Source of the DNA: Clostridium_B lapidicellarium
GTDB taxonomy: Bacteria; Bacillota; Clostridia; Clostridiales; Clostridiaceae
NCBI RefSeq assembly: GCF_041224415.1
Contig: NZ_JBGFFE010000008.1
Location: 1 to 64,000 of the forward strand
Reading direction: 5' to 3'
DNA length: 64,000 nucleotides
Below, in pieces: positions 32,921 to 41,572 of this stretch. The position numbers and the translations under genes were made by a program. The notes beneath the pieces are model-generated. The model was given only the letters and a program-made list of their open reading frames with translations. It did not search any database and had not been told where the DNA came from. Position 1 is the first letter of the stretch; each line of letters begins with the position of its first letter.

Positions 32921-35308
32921 ATGAAAAAAATAGAACTGTTGGCCCCGGCGGGAAATCTGGAAAGCATGTATGCTGCAATTGGAGCGGGGGCAGATGCCGT
33001 TTATCTTGGAGGAAATAGATTTTCAGCAAGAGCTTATGCACAGAATTTTGATGATAAAAATATGGAAAATGCAGTAGAATATTGTCATCTCAACAATACC
33101 AAAGTGTATGTGACTGTAAATACTATAATTAAAGAAAAAGAACTGGATAAAGCTTATAGATACGCAAAACTTTTATATAATATGGGAGTAGATGCTCTTA
33201 TAGTGCAAGATATAGGACTGTCTTCCGTTTTGCAGGAGATGATTCCAAACCTTGAATTACACGCGTCTACGCAGATGACTGTACATAATGGAGAAACTGC
33301 CACTTTTTTAAACAAGAGAGGATTTAAGAGAATAGTGCTTTCAAGGGAACTTTCCCTGAAGGAAATAGGGCATATATCCAAAAATCTTGGAATAGAAACA
33401 GAAATATTCATACACGGTGCACTCTGCATTTGCTATTCGGGGCAGTGTCTTATGAGCAGTATCATTGGGGGAAGAAGCGGAAATAGAGGAAGATGTGCTC
33501 AACCCTGCAGACTGCCTTATGAGATAATAGATGCAAAAGGTAAAAGCAGGAAAAAGGGATATCTTTTAAGCCCTAAGGATATGTGTACTATTGAGAATAT
33601 AGGAGATATAATTAAAACTGGTGTATATTCTTTGAAAATTGAAGGCAGGATGAAAAGACCTGAATATGTTGCAGGGGTAGTAAAAGAGTATAGAAATGTG
33701 ATAGATAATTTTTATAAAAACCCTGTAATGTTGAAAAATATATCTTGTCTAAATCACAGCAAGAAAAATCTTTTGCAGTTATTTAACAGGGAAGGTTTTT
33801 CAAAAGCCTATCTTTTTGGGAATACTGGAAGAGATATGATGTCTTATTCTTTTCCCAATAATACTGGAATAAAAATAGGCCGTGTTAATAGGGATGGCAG
33901 GATGATTTCCCTAACGGGAGATATATCTGTAGGTGATGGTGTGAAAATTGCAAATCAAGGTTTTGCTGTTTCAAAAATATTTAGAGGAAATAAAGAAGTA
34001 CTGAAAGCCCACGGTGGTGAAAGTGTAAAGTTGAATTCCCCTGATTATAAATACAGGGAGAATGGGGAAAATGCGGTATACAAGACTTCTGATTTTTCTC
34101 AAAATAAGAATTTACGGGGAATTTATAGAAATGCACTTCTGAAAAAGTTCAAATTGTCTCTGATAGTGCGGTTTCAGCAAAAAAAGCCCATTGCATTATG
34201 TACTAGTTACGGTGGTATTGATTTTAAGGTGGAAGGCAAGAAGGTTGAAAAAGCGCTGAAATGTCCTTTGAGTAAGGAGAGAATATGCAAAAGTTTAAAT
34301 AAAACGGGGAAAGAAATATTTGAATTTGAAAATATAGAATTTAAATGTTTTGAAAATGGCTTTTTACCCATATCTGCTTTAAATGAAGTTAGAAGAGATC
34401 TCCTGAAGAAAATTAAAGAATATGTATTAATTGAAAACAGAAGAGATAGCAATTTGAAAGATGAAATTCACCATCCGGCTGTTGTGAAAAATAGATTTGC
34501 CGATAAAAAATTACCTTCTAAAATAATATTTGTGAGTACCGATGAACAGTTGAGGGCGGTGCTTGAATCGGATTTTCAGTATATATGTATAAATCCATTT
34601 CAAAGAGAAAAAATTAAAGTTGATTTGGGAAGTCTTGAGCCTAAAAAAATATATGTCAAAATACCCAATATAATAAGAGGAGAATTCAGCTGTGTAAAAA
34701 AATTTATAGACGAAAATTTAGACAGCATTGAAGGCATAGTTACGGCTAATTTAGGCATGATAAATGAATTTAAAAATAAAGTGAGGATTTTAGGGGATTA
34801 TAAATTAAATATAACCAATAGTCCAGCACTAGATTTTTATGGTAAAATTACAAATGGAGATTGTCTAAGTGTAGAATTGAACAGGCATGAAATAGAGGAT
34901 ATTATAAAAAAAAGCAATACTGAGACACAGTTATTGATATATGGGAAGATAGAACTTATGGTAAGTGAATACTGTGTTATAGGAAGTACAGTTGGAGACA
35001 AATGTAGTTTTAGGAACTGCAGCGGAGTTTGTAGAGAAGAAACTTTTTCACTTTTAGACAGAAAGAAAAAAAGTTTTGCGTTGAGAACAGATAGATTTTG
35101 CAGAAGCTATATATACAATACAGTCCCTGTTAATTTGATATCAAATGTAAAGGAATTGAGAGATATGGGAATTGACAGTTTTAGGGCAGATTTTATTGAT
35201 GAAGATTATGATGAAACTAAAAAGATACTGTCATATTTTCAAAAAGAGGTATTTGAAGGTGATTTTAGCCGCTTTACCCGGGGACACTATAAAAATGGTG
35301 TGAAGTAA
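32921..35308 (+). CDS. Peptidase U32 family protein (RlhA/YhbU-like, DUF3656)
   Basis: This 795-residue cytoplasmic protein carries the U32 signature in EIFIHGALCICYSGQC, followed by SGNRGRCAQPCRLPY with its cluster of cysteines. The second half corresponds to the DUF3656 region of long family members. The family was first called a collagenase. RlhA in Escherichia coli hydroxylates a cytidine of 23S rRNA, and this is the closer functional model for long members. The ATG at 32921 follows GGAG; a TTG immediately before it is less likely. Its position next to a collagen-like gene is probably coincidental. Confidence 0.85.
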   Translation: MKKIELLAPAGNLESMYAAIGAGADAVYLGGNRFSARAYAQNFDDKNMENAVEYCHLNNTKVYVTVNTIIKEKELDKAYRYAKLLYNMGVDALIVQDIGLSSVLQEMIPNLELHASTQMTVHNGETATFLNKRGFKRIVLSRELSLKEIGHISKNLGIETEIFIHGALCICYSGQCLMSSIIGGRSGNRGRCAQPCRLPYEIIDAKGKSRKKGYLLSPKDMCTIENIGDIIKTGVYSLKIEGRMKRPEYVAGVVKEYRNVIDNFYKNPVMLKNISCLNHSKKNLLQLFNREGFSKAYLFGNTGRDMMSYSFPNNTGIKIGRVNRDGRMISLTGDISVGDGVKIANQGFAVSKIFRGNKEVLKAHGGESVKLNSPDYKYRENGENAVYKTSDFSQNKNLRGIYRNALLKKFKLSLIVRFQQKKPIALCTSYGGIDFKVEGKKVEKALKCPLSKERICKSLNKTGKEIFEFENIEFKCFENGFLPISALNEVRRDLLKKIKEYVLIENRRDSNLKDEIHHPAVVKNRFADKKLPSKIIFVSTDEQLRAVLESDFQYICINPFQREKIKVDLGSLEPKKIYVKIPNIIRGEFSCVKKFIDENLDSIEGIVTANLGMINEFKNKVRILGDYKLNITNSPALDFYGKITNGDCLSVELNRHEIEDIIKKSNTETQLLIYGKIELMVSEYCVIGSTVGDKCSFRNCSGVCREETFSLLDRKKKSFALRTDRFCRSYIYNTVPVNLISNVKELRDMGIDSFRADFIDEDYDETKKILSYFQKEVFEGDFSRFTRGHYKNGVK

Positions 35309-35357
35309 ATCGATATTGACAGATTCATTTTTTAACTGAAGGGGTAGATATATTTAA

Positions 35358-37718
35358 ATGAATGAAAAATCTTTAAAAATATTGGAATTCTATAAAGTAA
35401 AGGAAAAACTGAAGGAATATGCAAATACTGGTGCGGCAAGGGACTTGGTAGATAAACTTGAGCCCTATGACAATGTTTATGAGGTCAAACGACATCTTGC
35501 AGAAACTCAGGAGGCGCTGGGTCTTCTGGTATTTAAAGGCAATCCGCCTTTTGAAGGTGTCTATGATGTAAGAAAGGGCATAGCAATGGCTCAAAAGGGC
35601 TTTGTACTGGTGCCGGGGCAGATTTTGAAAATAGGTGCCATCTTAAAAGCTGCAAGGAGATTTCAAAAGTATATAAGTACTAGAGAAGATGAAAATCATT
35701 TCCAGATAATAGAAAATATATGTTCAAATATTATAATCTTAAAAGATTTGGAAAATAAAATTTCTATGTCCATAGAAAGCGAAGAGGAGATATCAGATAA
35801 GGCAAGCCCTCAATTATACAAAATTAGAAGAGATCTACAAAATAAGAATGCTTCTGTAAGAAGCAGGGTAAACTCGTTTGTGAGGACTTATTCTTCCTAT
35901 CTGCAGGATAATTTGTATACTATGAGGGGAGACAGATATGTGCTGCCTGTGAAAGCAGAAAATAAAGCCATGGTACCGGGTCTTGTTCATGATCAGAGTG
36001 CAAGTGGGGCCACACTTTACATAGAACCCATGGGGCTTGTGAATTTAAATAATGAAATAAAAGAATTGAGATTGAAAGAAAAAGCAGAAGTTGATAGGAT
36101 ATTGACTGAATTATCAGGAGAGATATATGAAAATATACATGCAGTTGAAGTTGATGCAGATATAATATGGGAATTGGATTTTGTGTTTGCAAAGGCTAAG
36201 TTTGGAAGTGAATTAAATGCAGTCGTACCGAATGTAAATGAAAATGGGCTGGTTGATATAATAGAGGGCAAACATCCTCTTATAGATAAAAAGGCAGTAG
36301 TGCCAATGGATATGCATATAGGCAGAGATTTCAACTGTCTGGTTATAACGGGACCAAATACGGGGGGTAAGACCGTGGCTCTCAAGACCATAGGACTTTT
36401 ACATATTATGGCATTGAGCGGTCTCATGATACCTGCAAAAGAAAATTCAACTATAGGTTTTTTTACTGAGATATTTGCCGACATTGGGGATGAACAGAGT
36501 ATTGAACAGAATTTATCCACTTTTTCATCCCACATGACTAATATAGTTAATATAATTCAAAAATCGGATAACAGGTCTTTGGTATTATTTGATGAACTGG
36601 GTGCAGGTACAGATCCCACAGAGGGTGCAGCTCTGGCGGTATCCATACTTGAAAATTTGAAAAATAGAGGGTGTACGATAGTAGCTACAACACATTACAG
36701 CGAATTGAAAATATATGCATTGAAAAGTAAAGGTGTGGAAAATGCTTCAGTGGAATTTGATGTGGAGACTTTGAAACCTACATATAGGCTTATGATAGGA
36801 ATACCGGGGAAGTCAAATGCTTTTGAAATATCAAAAAGACTTGGACTACCCCAATATATAATAGAAGATGCCAGAAAAAATATAACTGGGGATGCTCTAG
36901 AGTTTGAAGATTTAATCCAGAGCCTTCAGGAAAAAAGGGCAAAAGCTGAAAGTTATGCCAGGGAAGCGGAAATTTTGAAAAATGAAGCGGATAAGATCAG
37001 ATCAAAGTATCAGCAGAAATCAGATAAGCTCCAGAATATAAGAGATAAATCCATAATTGAAGCAAAGAGGGAAGCAAAAGAAATATTGAAACAGGCCAAA
37101 GAGGATGCGGACAAAATTTTAAAGAATATGAGAGAACTTGAAGAAGCCGGGTATACTTCTTCGGCAAGACATGAATTGGAGGAAAATAGAAAAAAATTAA
37201 AAAATAAATTGGAAAAAACTGAGGAGGAACTGTATAAAGGCAGGACTGAAAAAGGAGAAAAACTTAATTCGGTTGAAGAGGGCCAGAAGGTATTTATACC
37301 TTCTTTAAATCAAAAAGTGGTGGTCTTAACTAAACCTGATGCTAAAGGAGAACTGCAGGTTCAAGCTGGGATCATGAAAATAACCGTGAAATTAAAGGAT
37401 TTAAGAGCTTGTAAAGATAACTCGGACAATGGGAAAAAGAGAGTTAAGAGAGAGGCAAAATTGAATTTGAGGAGTGTTTCTCCTTCCCTGGATGTGAGGG
37501 GAATGGATTCCCTGGGAGCAATTTATACAACGGATAAATATTTAGATGATGCTTATTTAGGCGGCCTGAAGGAAGTGACTATAATACATGGAAAAGGTAC
37601 TGGGGTACTTAGAAATTCCATATCGGATATGCTCAAGCGTCATTCCCATGTAGAAAGCTACAGGCTGGGAGAGTATGGTGAAGGTGGTACAGGTGTTACA
37701 GTGGTGGAGTTAAAGTAA
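35358..37718 (+). CDS. mutS2: Endonuclease MutS2
   Basis: MutS2 is a MutS-family ATPase without the mismatch-recognition domain. It acts on branched DNA and on collided ribosomes in Firmicutes. The 786-residue protein has a core and lever region, the Walker A GPNTGGKTVALKT near residue 330, a Walker B LVLFDELGAGTDP and a long coiled coil (about 515-640). The C-terminal Smr nuclease domain contains LDVRGMDS and IIHGKGTG. Length and motifs are complete. It is 49 bases after the U32 gene and likely in the same transcript. Confidence 0.95.
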   Translation: MNEKSLKILEFYKVKEKLKEYANTGAARDLVDKLEPYDNVYEVKRHLAETQEALGLLVFKGNPPFEGVYDVRKGIAMAQKGFVLVPGQILKIGAILKAARRFQKYISTREDENHFQIIENICSNIIILKDLENKISMSIESEEEISDKASPQLYKIRRDLQNKNASVRSRVNSFVRTYSSYLQDNLYTMRGDRYVLPVKAENKAMVPGLVHDQSASGATLYIEPMGLVNLNNEIKELRLKEKAEVDRILTELSGEIYENIHAVEVDADIIWELDFVFAKAKFGSELNAVVPNVNENGLVDIIEGKHPLIDKKAVVPMDMHIGRDFNCLVITGPNTGGKTVALKTIGLLHIMALSGLMIPAKENSTIGFFTEIFADIGDEQSIEQNLSTFSSHMTNIVNIIQKSDNRSLVLFDELGAGTDPTEGAALAVSILENLKNRGCTIVATTHYSELKIYALKSKGVENASVEFDVETLKPTYRLMIGIPGKSNAFEISKRLGLPQYIIEDARKNITGDALEFEDLIQSLQEKRAKAESYAREAEILKNEADKIRSKYQQKSDKLQNIRDKSIIEAKREAKEILKQAKEDADKILKNMRELEEAGYTSSARHELEENRKKLKNKLEKTEEELYKGRTEKGEKLNSVEEGQKVFIPSLNQKVVVLTKPDAKGELQVQAGIMKITVKLKDLRACKDNSDNGKKRVKREAKLNLRSVSPSLDVRGMDSLGAIYTTDKYLDDAYLGGLKEVTIIHGKGTGVLRNSISDMLKRHSHVESYRLGEYGEGGTGVTVVELK

Positions 37719-37786
37719 TCAAATATGATATAATTGTTATGTAAAATTTTATATTATGGATAAATTACAAAAAAGGGGGGAGAATT

Positions 37787-37821
37787 CATTAAATAATTGG
37801 AATTTAATATATTATTTAATG
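37787..37821 (+). promoter_or_regulatory. Hairpin in the 5' region of the hydroxyacid oxidase gene
   Basis: CATTAAATAAT (37787-37797) and ATTATTTAATG (37811-37821) are perfect 11-base inverted repeats. They lie between a strong GGGGGGAG ribosome-site-like run (37775-37782) and the likely ATG at 37834. Folding would bring the purine run to within about 16 unpaired bases of that ATG. Confidence 0.4.
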
Positions 37822-37833
37822 ATATTATTTGCT

Positions 37834-38853
37834 ATGAACTATGATGATGTATTAAAAAAGGCACGTGAAAATTTAAGAGGAAGCTGCAGGGTATGTCCTG
37901 TGTGCAACGGGTATGCCTGTGCCGGTGAAGTACCAGGTATGGGAGGAAAGGGAACAGGAGATTCCTTCAAGGAAAATTTTAATGCACTAAATAGATATAA
38001 GTTGAATATGAGGGTTATACACGACGCCAAAAATCCGGACACTTCTGTAGAACTGTTCGGAAAGAAGATGGACATACCTGTGCTGGCAGCTCCGGTTTCC
38101 GGAACTACTCTGAATATGGGGGGAAAGTTTACTGAAGAAGAATATATATCCTGGATTATAGGAGGATGTCTGGATGGAGGAATATATCCCATAGTAGGGG
38201 ATACTGCCGTAGATTCTTTTTTGATAACTAACTTGCAAAAATTAAAGGAATATGGCGGCAGGGGGATAGCTGTAATAAAACCCTGGGAAAATGAAAATGT
38301 TATAGGTAAAATAAAAATTGCAGAAAAAGCGGGAGTGTTTGCCGTAGGTATGGACATAGATGCAGCAGGTCTTATAACTTTGGCGATCCATGGAAAGCCT
38401 GTAGGACCTAAGACAATAGACGAGATAGAAGAAATTGTTAAAAGTACCGAGCTCCCATTTATATTGAAGGGTATAATGACGGCCGATGAAGCAGAACTTG
38501 CTGTAAGAGCCGGAGTTAGTGCAATAGTGGTTTCAAATCACGGCGGCAGGGTTTTAGATCAGACACCGGGAGTGGCAGATGTCCTTCCGGATATAGCTAA
38601 AGCAGTCAAGGGCAGGGTTACAATATTAGCAGATGGCGGAATTAGGAGCGGTGTAGATGTACTTAAAATGCTGGCGCTTGGTGCAGATGCCGTGCTTATA
38701 GGAAGACCTTTTGTAACTGCATCTTTTGGGGGCCAGCGGGATGGAGTAAAATTGTATGTTGAAAATTTAAAAAGTGAATTGAAATCTGCTATGGTTTTAA
38801 CGGGATGCAAGTCTGTAAAAGATATAGACAGCAGAATATTGTATAACAGATAA
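37834..38853 (+). CDS. FMN-dependent alpha-hydroxy-acid oxidizing protein
   Basis: This 339-residue TIM-barrel flavoprotein belongs to the lactate oxidase/glycolate oxidase family. The C-terminal half has the active-site VVSNHGGRVLD and the FMN phosphate motif LADGGIRSG...LIGRPF. The N-terminus carries a four-cysteine stretch CRVCPVCNGYAC followed by GEVPGMGGKGTG. This is seen in clostridial members and could bind metal or be redox active. The ATG at 37834 gives the expected N-terminus but lacks a close ribosome site. Starts at 37756 or 37819 are possible. The physiological substrate is unknown. Confidence 0.82.
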   Translation: MNYDDVLKKARENLRGSCRVCPVCNGYACAGEVPGMGGKGTGDSFKENFNALNRYKLNMRVIHDAKNPDTSVELFGKKMDIPVLAAPVSGTTLNMGGKFTEEEYISWIIGGCLDGGIYPIVGDTAVDSFLITNLQKLKEYGGRGIAVIKPWENENVIGKIKIAEKAGVFAVGMDIDAAGLITLAIHGKPVGPKTIDEIEEIVKSTELPFILKGIMTADEAELAVRAGVSAIVVSNHGGRVLDQTPGVADVLPDIAKAVKGRVTILADGGIRSGVDVLKMLALGADAVLIGRPFVTASFGGQRDGVKLYVENLKSELKSAMVLTGCKSVKDIDSRILYNR

Positions 38854-38903
38854 TGGAGAATTGGTGTTTTTAATTGTGGGGATATGGAAAGGAAGAAATA
38901 AAA

Positions 38904-39800
38904 ATGGTGAAAAAATTAGAGGAGATTTTGGATATAGCTGCAGGAAAAACTAAAAAGGTACTTTCTGTAGCTGTAGCTCAGGATGTAGAGGTTTTGAAAG
39001 CTGTTACGGAAGCGGTAAAACTTGGAATCGTAAATGCCATTTTAGTTGGGGATAAAGAAAATATAGTTGATATTTTAAAAAGGGAAAGTTTGCACAGGGA
39101 TAATATAGAAATAATAGATGAAAAAGATCCGTTTAAAGCGGCGGCTGAGGCTGTAAAGCTTGTATCTGAGGGGAAAGCCCAATTTATAATGAAAGGTATG
39201 CTTAAAACGGCGGATATGCTAAAAGCTGTTCTAAACAAAGAAGCTGGGCTTAGAAGCAGCAAGCTTTTGTCCCATGTAATGATCTATGAAGTACCAGCTT
39301 ATCATAAATTATTGTTTCTGACAGACGGGGGAATGCTGACTTATCCTAATTTGGAAGAAAAAATTGGAATAGTGAAAAACGCGATTTTTGTAACCAGTAA
39401 ACTTGGGATAACACTGCCTAAAGTTGCCCCCATATGTGCGGTGGAAGTTGTAAATACAAATATGCAGTCAACTTTGGATGCGGCAGTACTGACTCAAATG
39501 AATAGAAGGGGTCAGATAAAAGGATGTATAATTGACGGACCAATATCGCTGGATGTGGCAGTGTCTAAAATTTCCGCAGAACGTAAGAAAATAGTAAGCA
39601 AAGTGGCAGGTGACGTGGATATATTATTGGTTCCCAACATAGAAGCCGGCAATTTGCTTGGAAAATCCATGACATATTTTGCAGGTGCGAAAAATGCAGG
39701 AGTCATAGTTGGAGCCAAATGCCCTGTAGTGTTGGTGTCCAGGACAAATAGCGCTATGTCGAAGCTTTATTCCATAGCTCTTGGAGCGGTTGTTTCTTAA
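38904..39800 (+). CDS. ptb: Phosphate butyryltransferase-like acyltransferase
   Basis: This 298-residue member of the phosphate acetyl/butyryltransferase family moves an acyl group between CoA and phosphate. It has the family segments MKGMLKTADML, LTDGGM, CAVEVVN and DGPISLDVAVS. Its length is right for Ptb rather than Pta. GGAAAGGAAG precedes the ATG at 38904. No butyrate kinase gene is adjacent; the next gene is convergent and unrelated. Substrate chain length cannot be read from sequence, so the symbol is tentative. Confidence 0.8.
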   Translation: MVKKLEEILDIAAGKTKKVLSVAVAQDVEVLKAVTEAVKLGIVNAILVGDKENIVDILKRESLHRDNIEIIDEKDPFKAAAEAVKLVSEGKAQFIMKGMLKTADMLKAVLNKEAGLRSSKLLSHVMIYEVPAYHKLLFLTDGGMLTYPNLEEKIGIVKNAIFVTSKLGITLPKVAPICAVEVVNTNMQSTLDAAVLTQMNRRGQIKGCIIDGPISLDVAVSKISAERKKIVSKVAGDVDILLVPNIEAGNLLGKSMTYFAGAKNAGVIVGAKCPVVLVSRTNSAMSKLYSIALGAVVS

Positions 39801-39840
39801 TGTAAATCAAAATGAAAAGGTTATTATGAAACTTGTATTT

Positions 39841-39872
39841 ATATATAGAGTACAATATTGTACTCTATATAT
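39841..39872. terminator. Perfect 32-bp palindrome between convergent genes
   Basis: The half-site ATATATAGAGTACAAT is followed directly by its exact reverse complement, with no spacer. It overlaps the last eight bases of the decarboxylase gene and follows the ptb-like gene. It may act as a two-way terminator or stability hairpin, but there is no clear T run on either strand. It could also be a protein-binding site. Confidence 0.5.
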
Positions 39873-41349
39873 TGATCTTAGAATTATCTGATTTCACGAC
39901 TTTTATATATTCAACCTCGGGGTCTTCCGTACCTTGAATGGACAAACCGGTGCTTTTCAATTCCCGGACATAATCTACTATTTCTCTTGTTATTTCCTCT
40001 CCGGGACAAAGTACGGGTATTCCAGGTGGATACGCCATTAGAAATTCACCGCTTATCATACCTACACTGTCCTTTAAGGCTACTGGAACTTTTGTAGAGT
40101 TAAAAGCCGTTCGGGGAATTATCAGTTGTTTTGGTATCGCAGGTATATCTAGAAAATCTGATTTTCTGGTTCCTTTACCGTAGTATTCACTGCTTATTTC
40201 TCTTAAGGCATGGATGAGAGCATCCATGTTTTCCCTTGTGTCACCAAAGGAGCCCACAGCCAGGACATTGTATATATCCGACAGTTCCATTTGGATGTGG
40301 TATTTGTTTGACAGAATCATCTCCAGGTCATAGCCGGTAATTCCCAAATCCCTGCAGGTTATAGTTATTTTAGTGGGATCCAGGGAAAACACACCTTCAT
40401 TTCCGATTATTTCCTCTCCAAAGCAGTAAAAACCTGGAATGCTGTTTATTTCATATCTGGCATAATTTGCAAGGCTGATAGCTTTATCCAAAAGCTCTTT
40501 TCCGTGAAGGGCTATTTGTCTTCTGGCACAGTCCAGTGAAGCCATCAAGATATATGAAGGTGAAGTGGTTTGAATCAGTGATAAAACCTGTTGAACTCTC
40601 TTTGCATCTATATATTTCGATTTTACATGAAGTAGGGAACATTGAGTCAGAGCGCCAATTATTTTATGTGTACTTTGAGAACACATGTCTGCGCCAGCTT
40701 GTATAGATGAGATTGGTAGGTTGTCGTTAAAAGCAAGGTGAGGTCCGTGGGCTTCATCTACAATCAATGGTATGTCATAGCTATGTACAATATCTGTAAT
40801 CTTTTTTATATCTGTAGCCACTCCATAATAAGTTGGATTTATTATAAGAACTGCTTTTGCATCGGGATTTTCCCTTAATGTTTTTTCTACGGTTTCAGGT
40901 GTGACACCCTGTGCAATGCCTATTTTTTTATCCAGGGCAGGCTGCATGTAAACAGGTACCGCTCCACTTAATATGATACCGGCAGTAACTGATTTATGGA
41001 CGTTTCTGGGAATTATCAGTTTATCTCCAGAAGTTACTACAGACATTATCATGGCCTGTATGGCTCCGGATGTACCTTGAATTGAGAAAAAGGCAGCATC
41101 AGAGCCGTATGCATCAGCAGCGAGCTGCTGGGCTTTTTTTATAGGACCATTGGGATGATGAAGGCTGTCAACCAGCTTAAACACGGTGACATCAATTTTA
41201 AAAGGATTTTCACCCATAAATTTTTTAAACTCTGGATCTGCTCCGACACCTTTTTTATGACCCGGGACATGAAAAGGTATGGTTTTCCTATTTACGTATT
41301 CCATCAGTGCGTCAAACAGCGGTGTTTCACTTTGATCTAATCTATACAA
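39865..41349 (-). CDS. Orn/Lys/Arg decarboxylase family protein (SpeA-type, fold-type I)
   Basis: This 494-residue PLP enzyme carries the internal aldimine Lys229 in SQSTHKIIGALTQ, the DEAHGPH motif and an N-terminal HVPGHKKG segment. It matches the short Firmicute decarboxylases (B. subtilis SpeA/YaaO type), which feed polyamine synthesis from arginine or lysine. Which amino acid is used is not visible. The start is a TTG at 41349 after GAAGGTG. The gene stands alone, with its 3' end in the palindrome at 39841-39872. Confidence 0.88.
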   Translation of the reverse strand: MYRLDQSETPLFDALMEYVNRKTIPFHVPGHKKGVGADPEFKKFMGENPFKIDVTVFKLVDSLHHPNGPIKKAQQLAADAYGSDAAFFSIQGTSGAIQAMIMSVVTSGDKLIIPRNVHKSVTAGIILSGAVPVYMQPALDKKIGIAQGVTPETVEKTLRENPDAKAVLIINPTYYGVATDIKKITDIVHSYDIPLIVDEAHGPHLAFNDNLPISSIQAGADMCSQSTHKIIGALTQCSLLHVKSKYIDAKRVQQVLSLIQTTSPSYILMASLDCARRQIALHGKELLDKAISLANYARYEINSIPGFYCFGEEIIGNEGVFSLDPTKITITCRDLGITGYDLEMILSNKYHIQMELSDIYNVLAVGSFGDTRENMDALIHALREISSEYYGKGTRKSDFLDIPAIPKQLIIPRTAFNSTKVPVALKDSVGMISGEFLMAYPPGIPVLCPGEEITREIVDYVRELKSTGLSIQGTEDPEVEYIKVVKSDNSKINI

Positions 41350-41572
41350 CTTGATAAAGCACCTTCCTTCATAAAAATACCCCTCTAATTCTTGAAATTA
41401 AAGGGATGAACGTTATTAATAAAAACTAATATAATTATATGTTAATTGATCTATAAATTCAACTTTTAAACCGTATTTTTATATAAATATAAAATTATAA
41501 GCTCAAGTGCTTTTAATCTTGTTTTATAGTATAATAGTAGTTATCAAATATTGCATATAGGGGGAAAATAAT

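Noticed and set aside
32921..35308. U32 protein as a true collagenase acting on the adjacent collagen-like protein
   Set aside because: Long U32 members with DUF3656 are better modelled as rRNA-modifying proteins, and adjacency alone is weak evidence.
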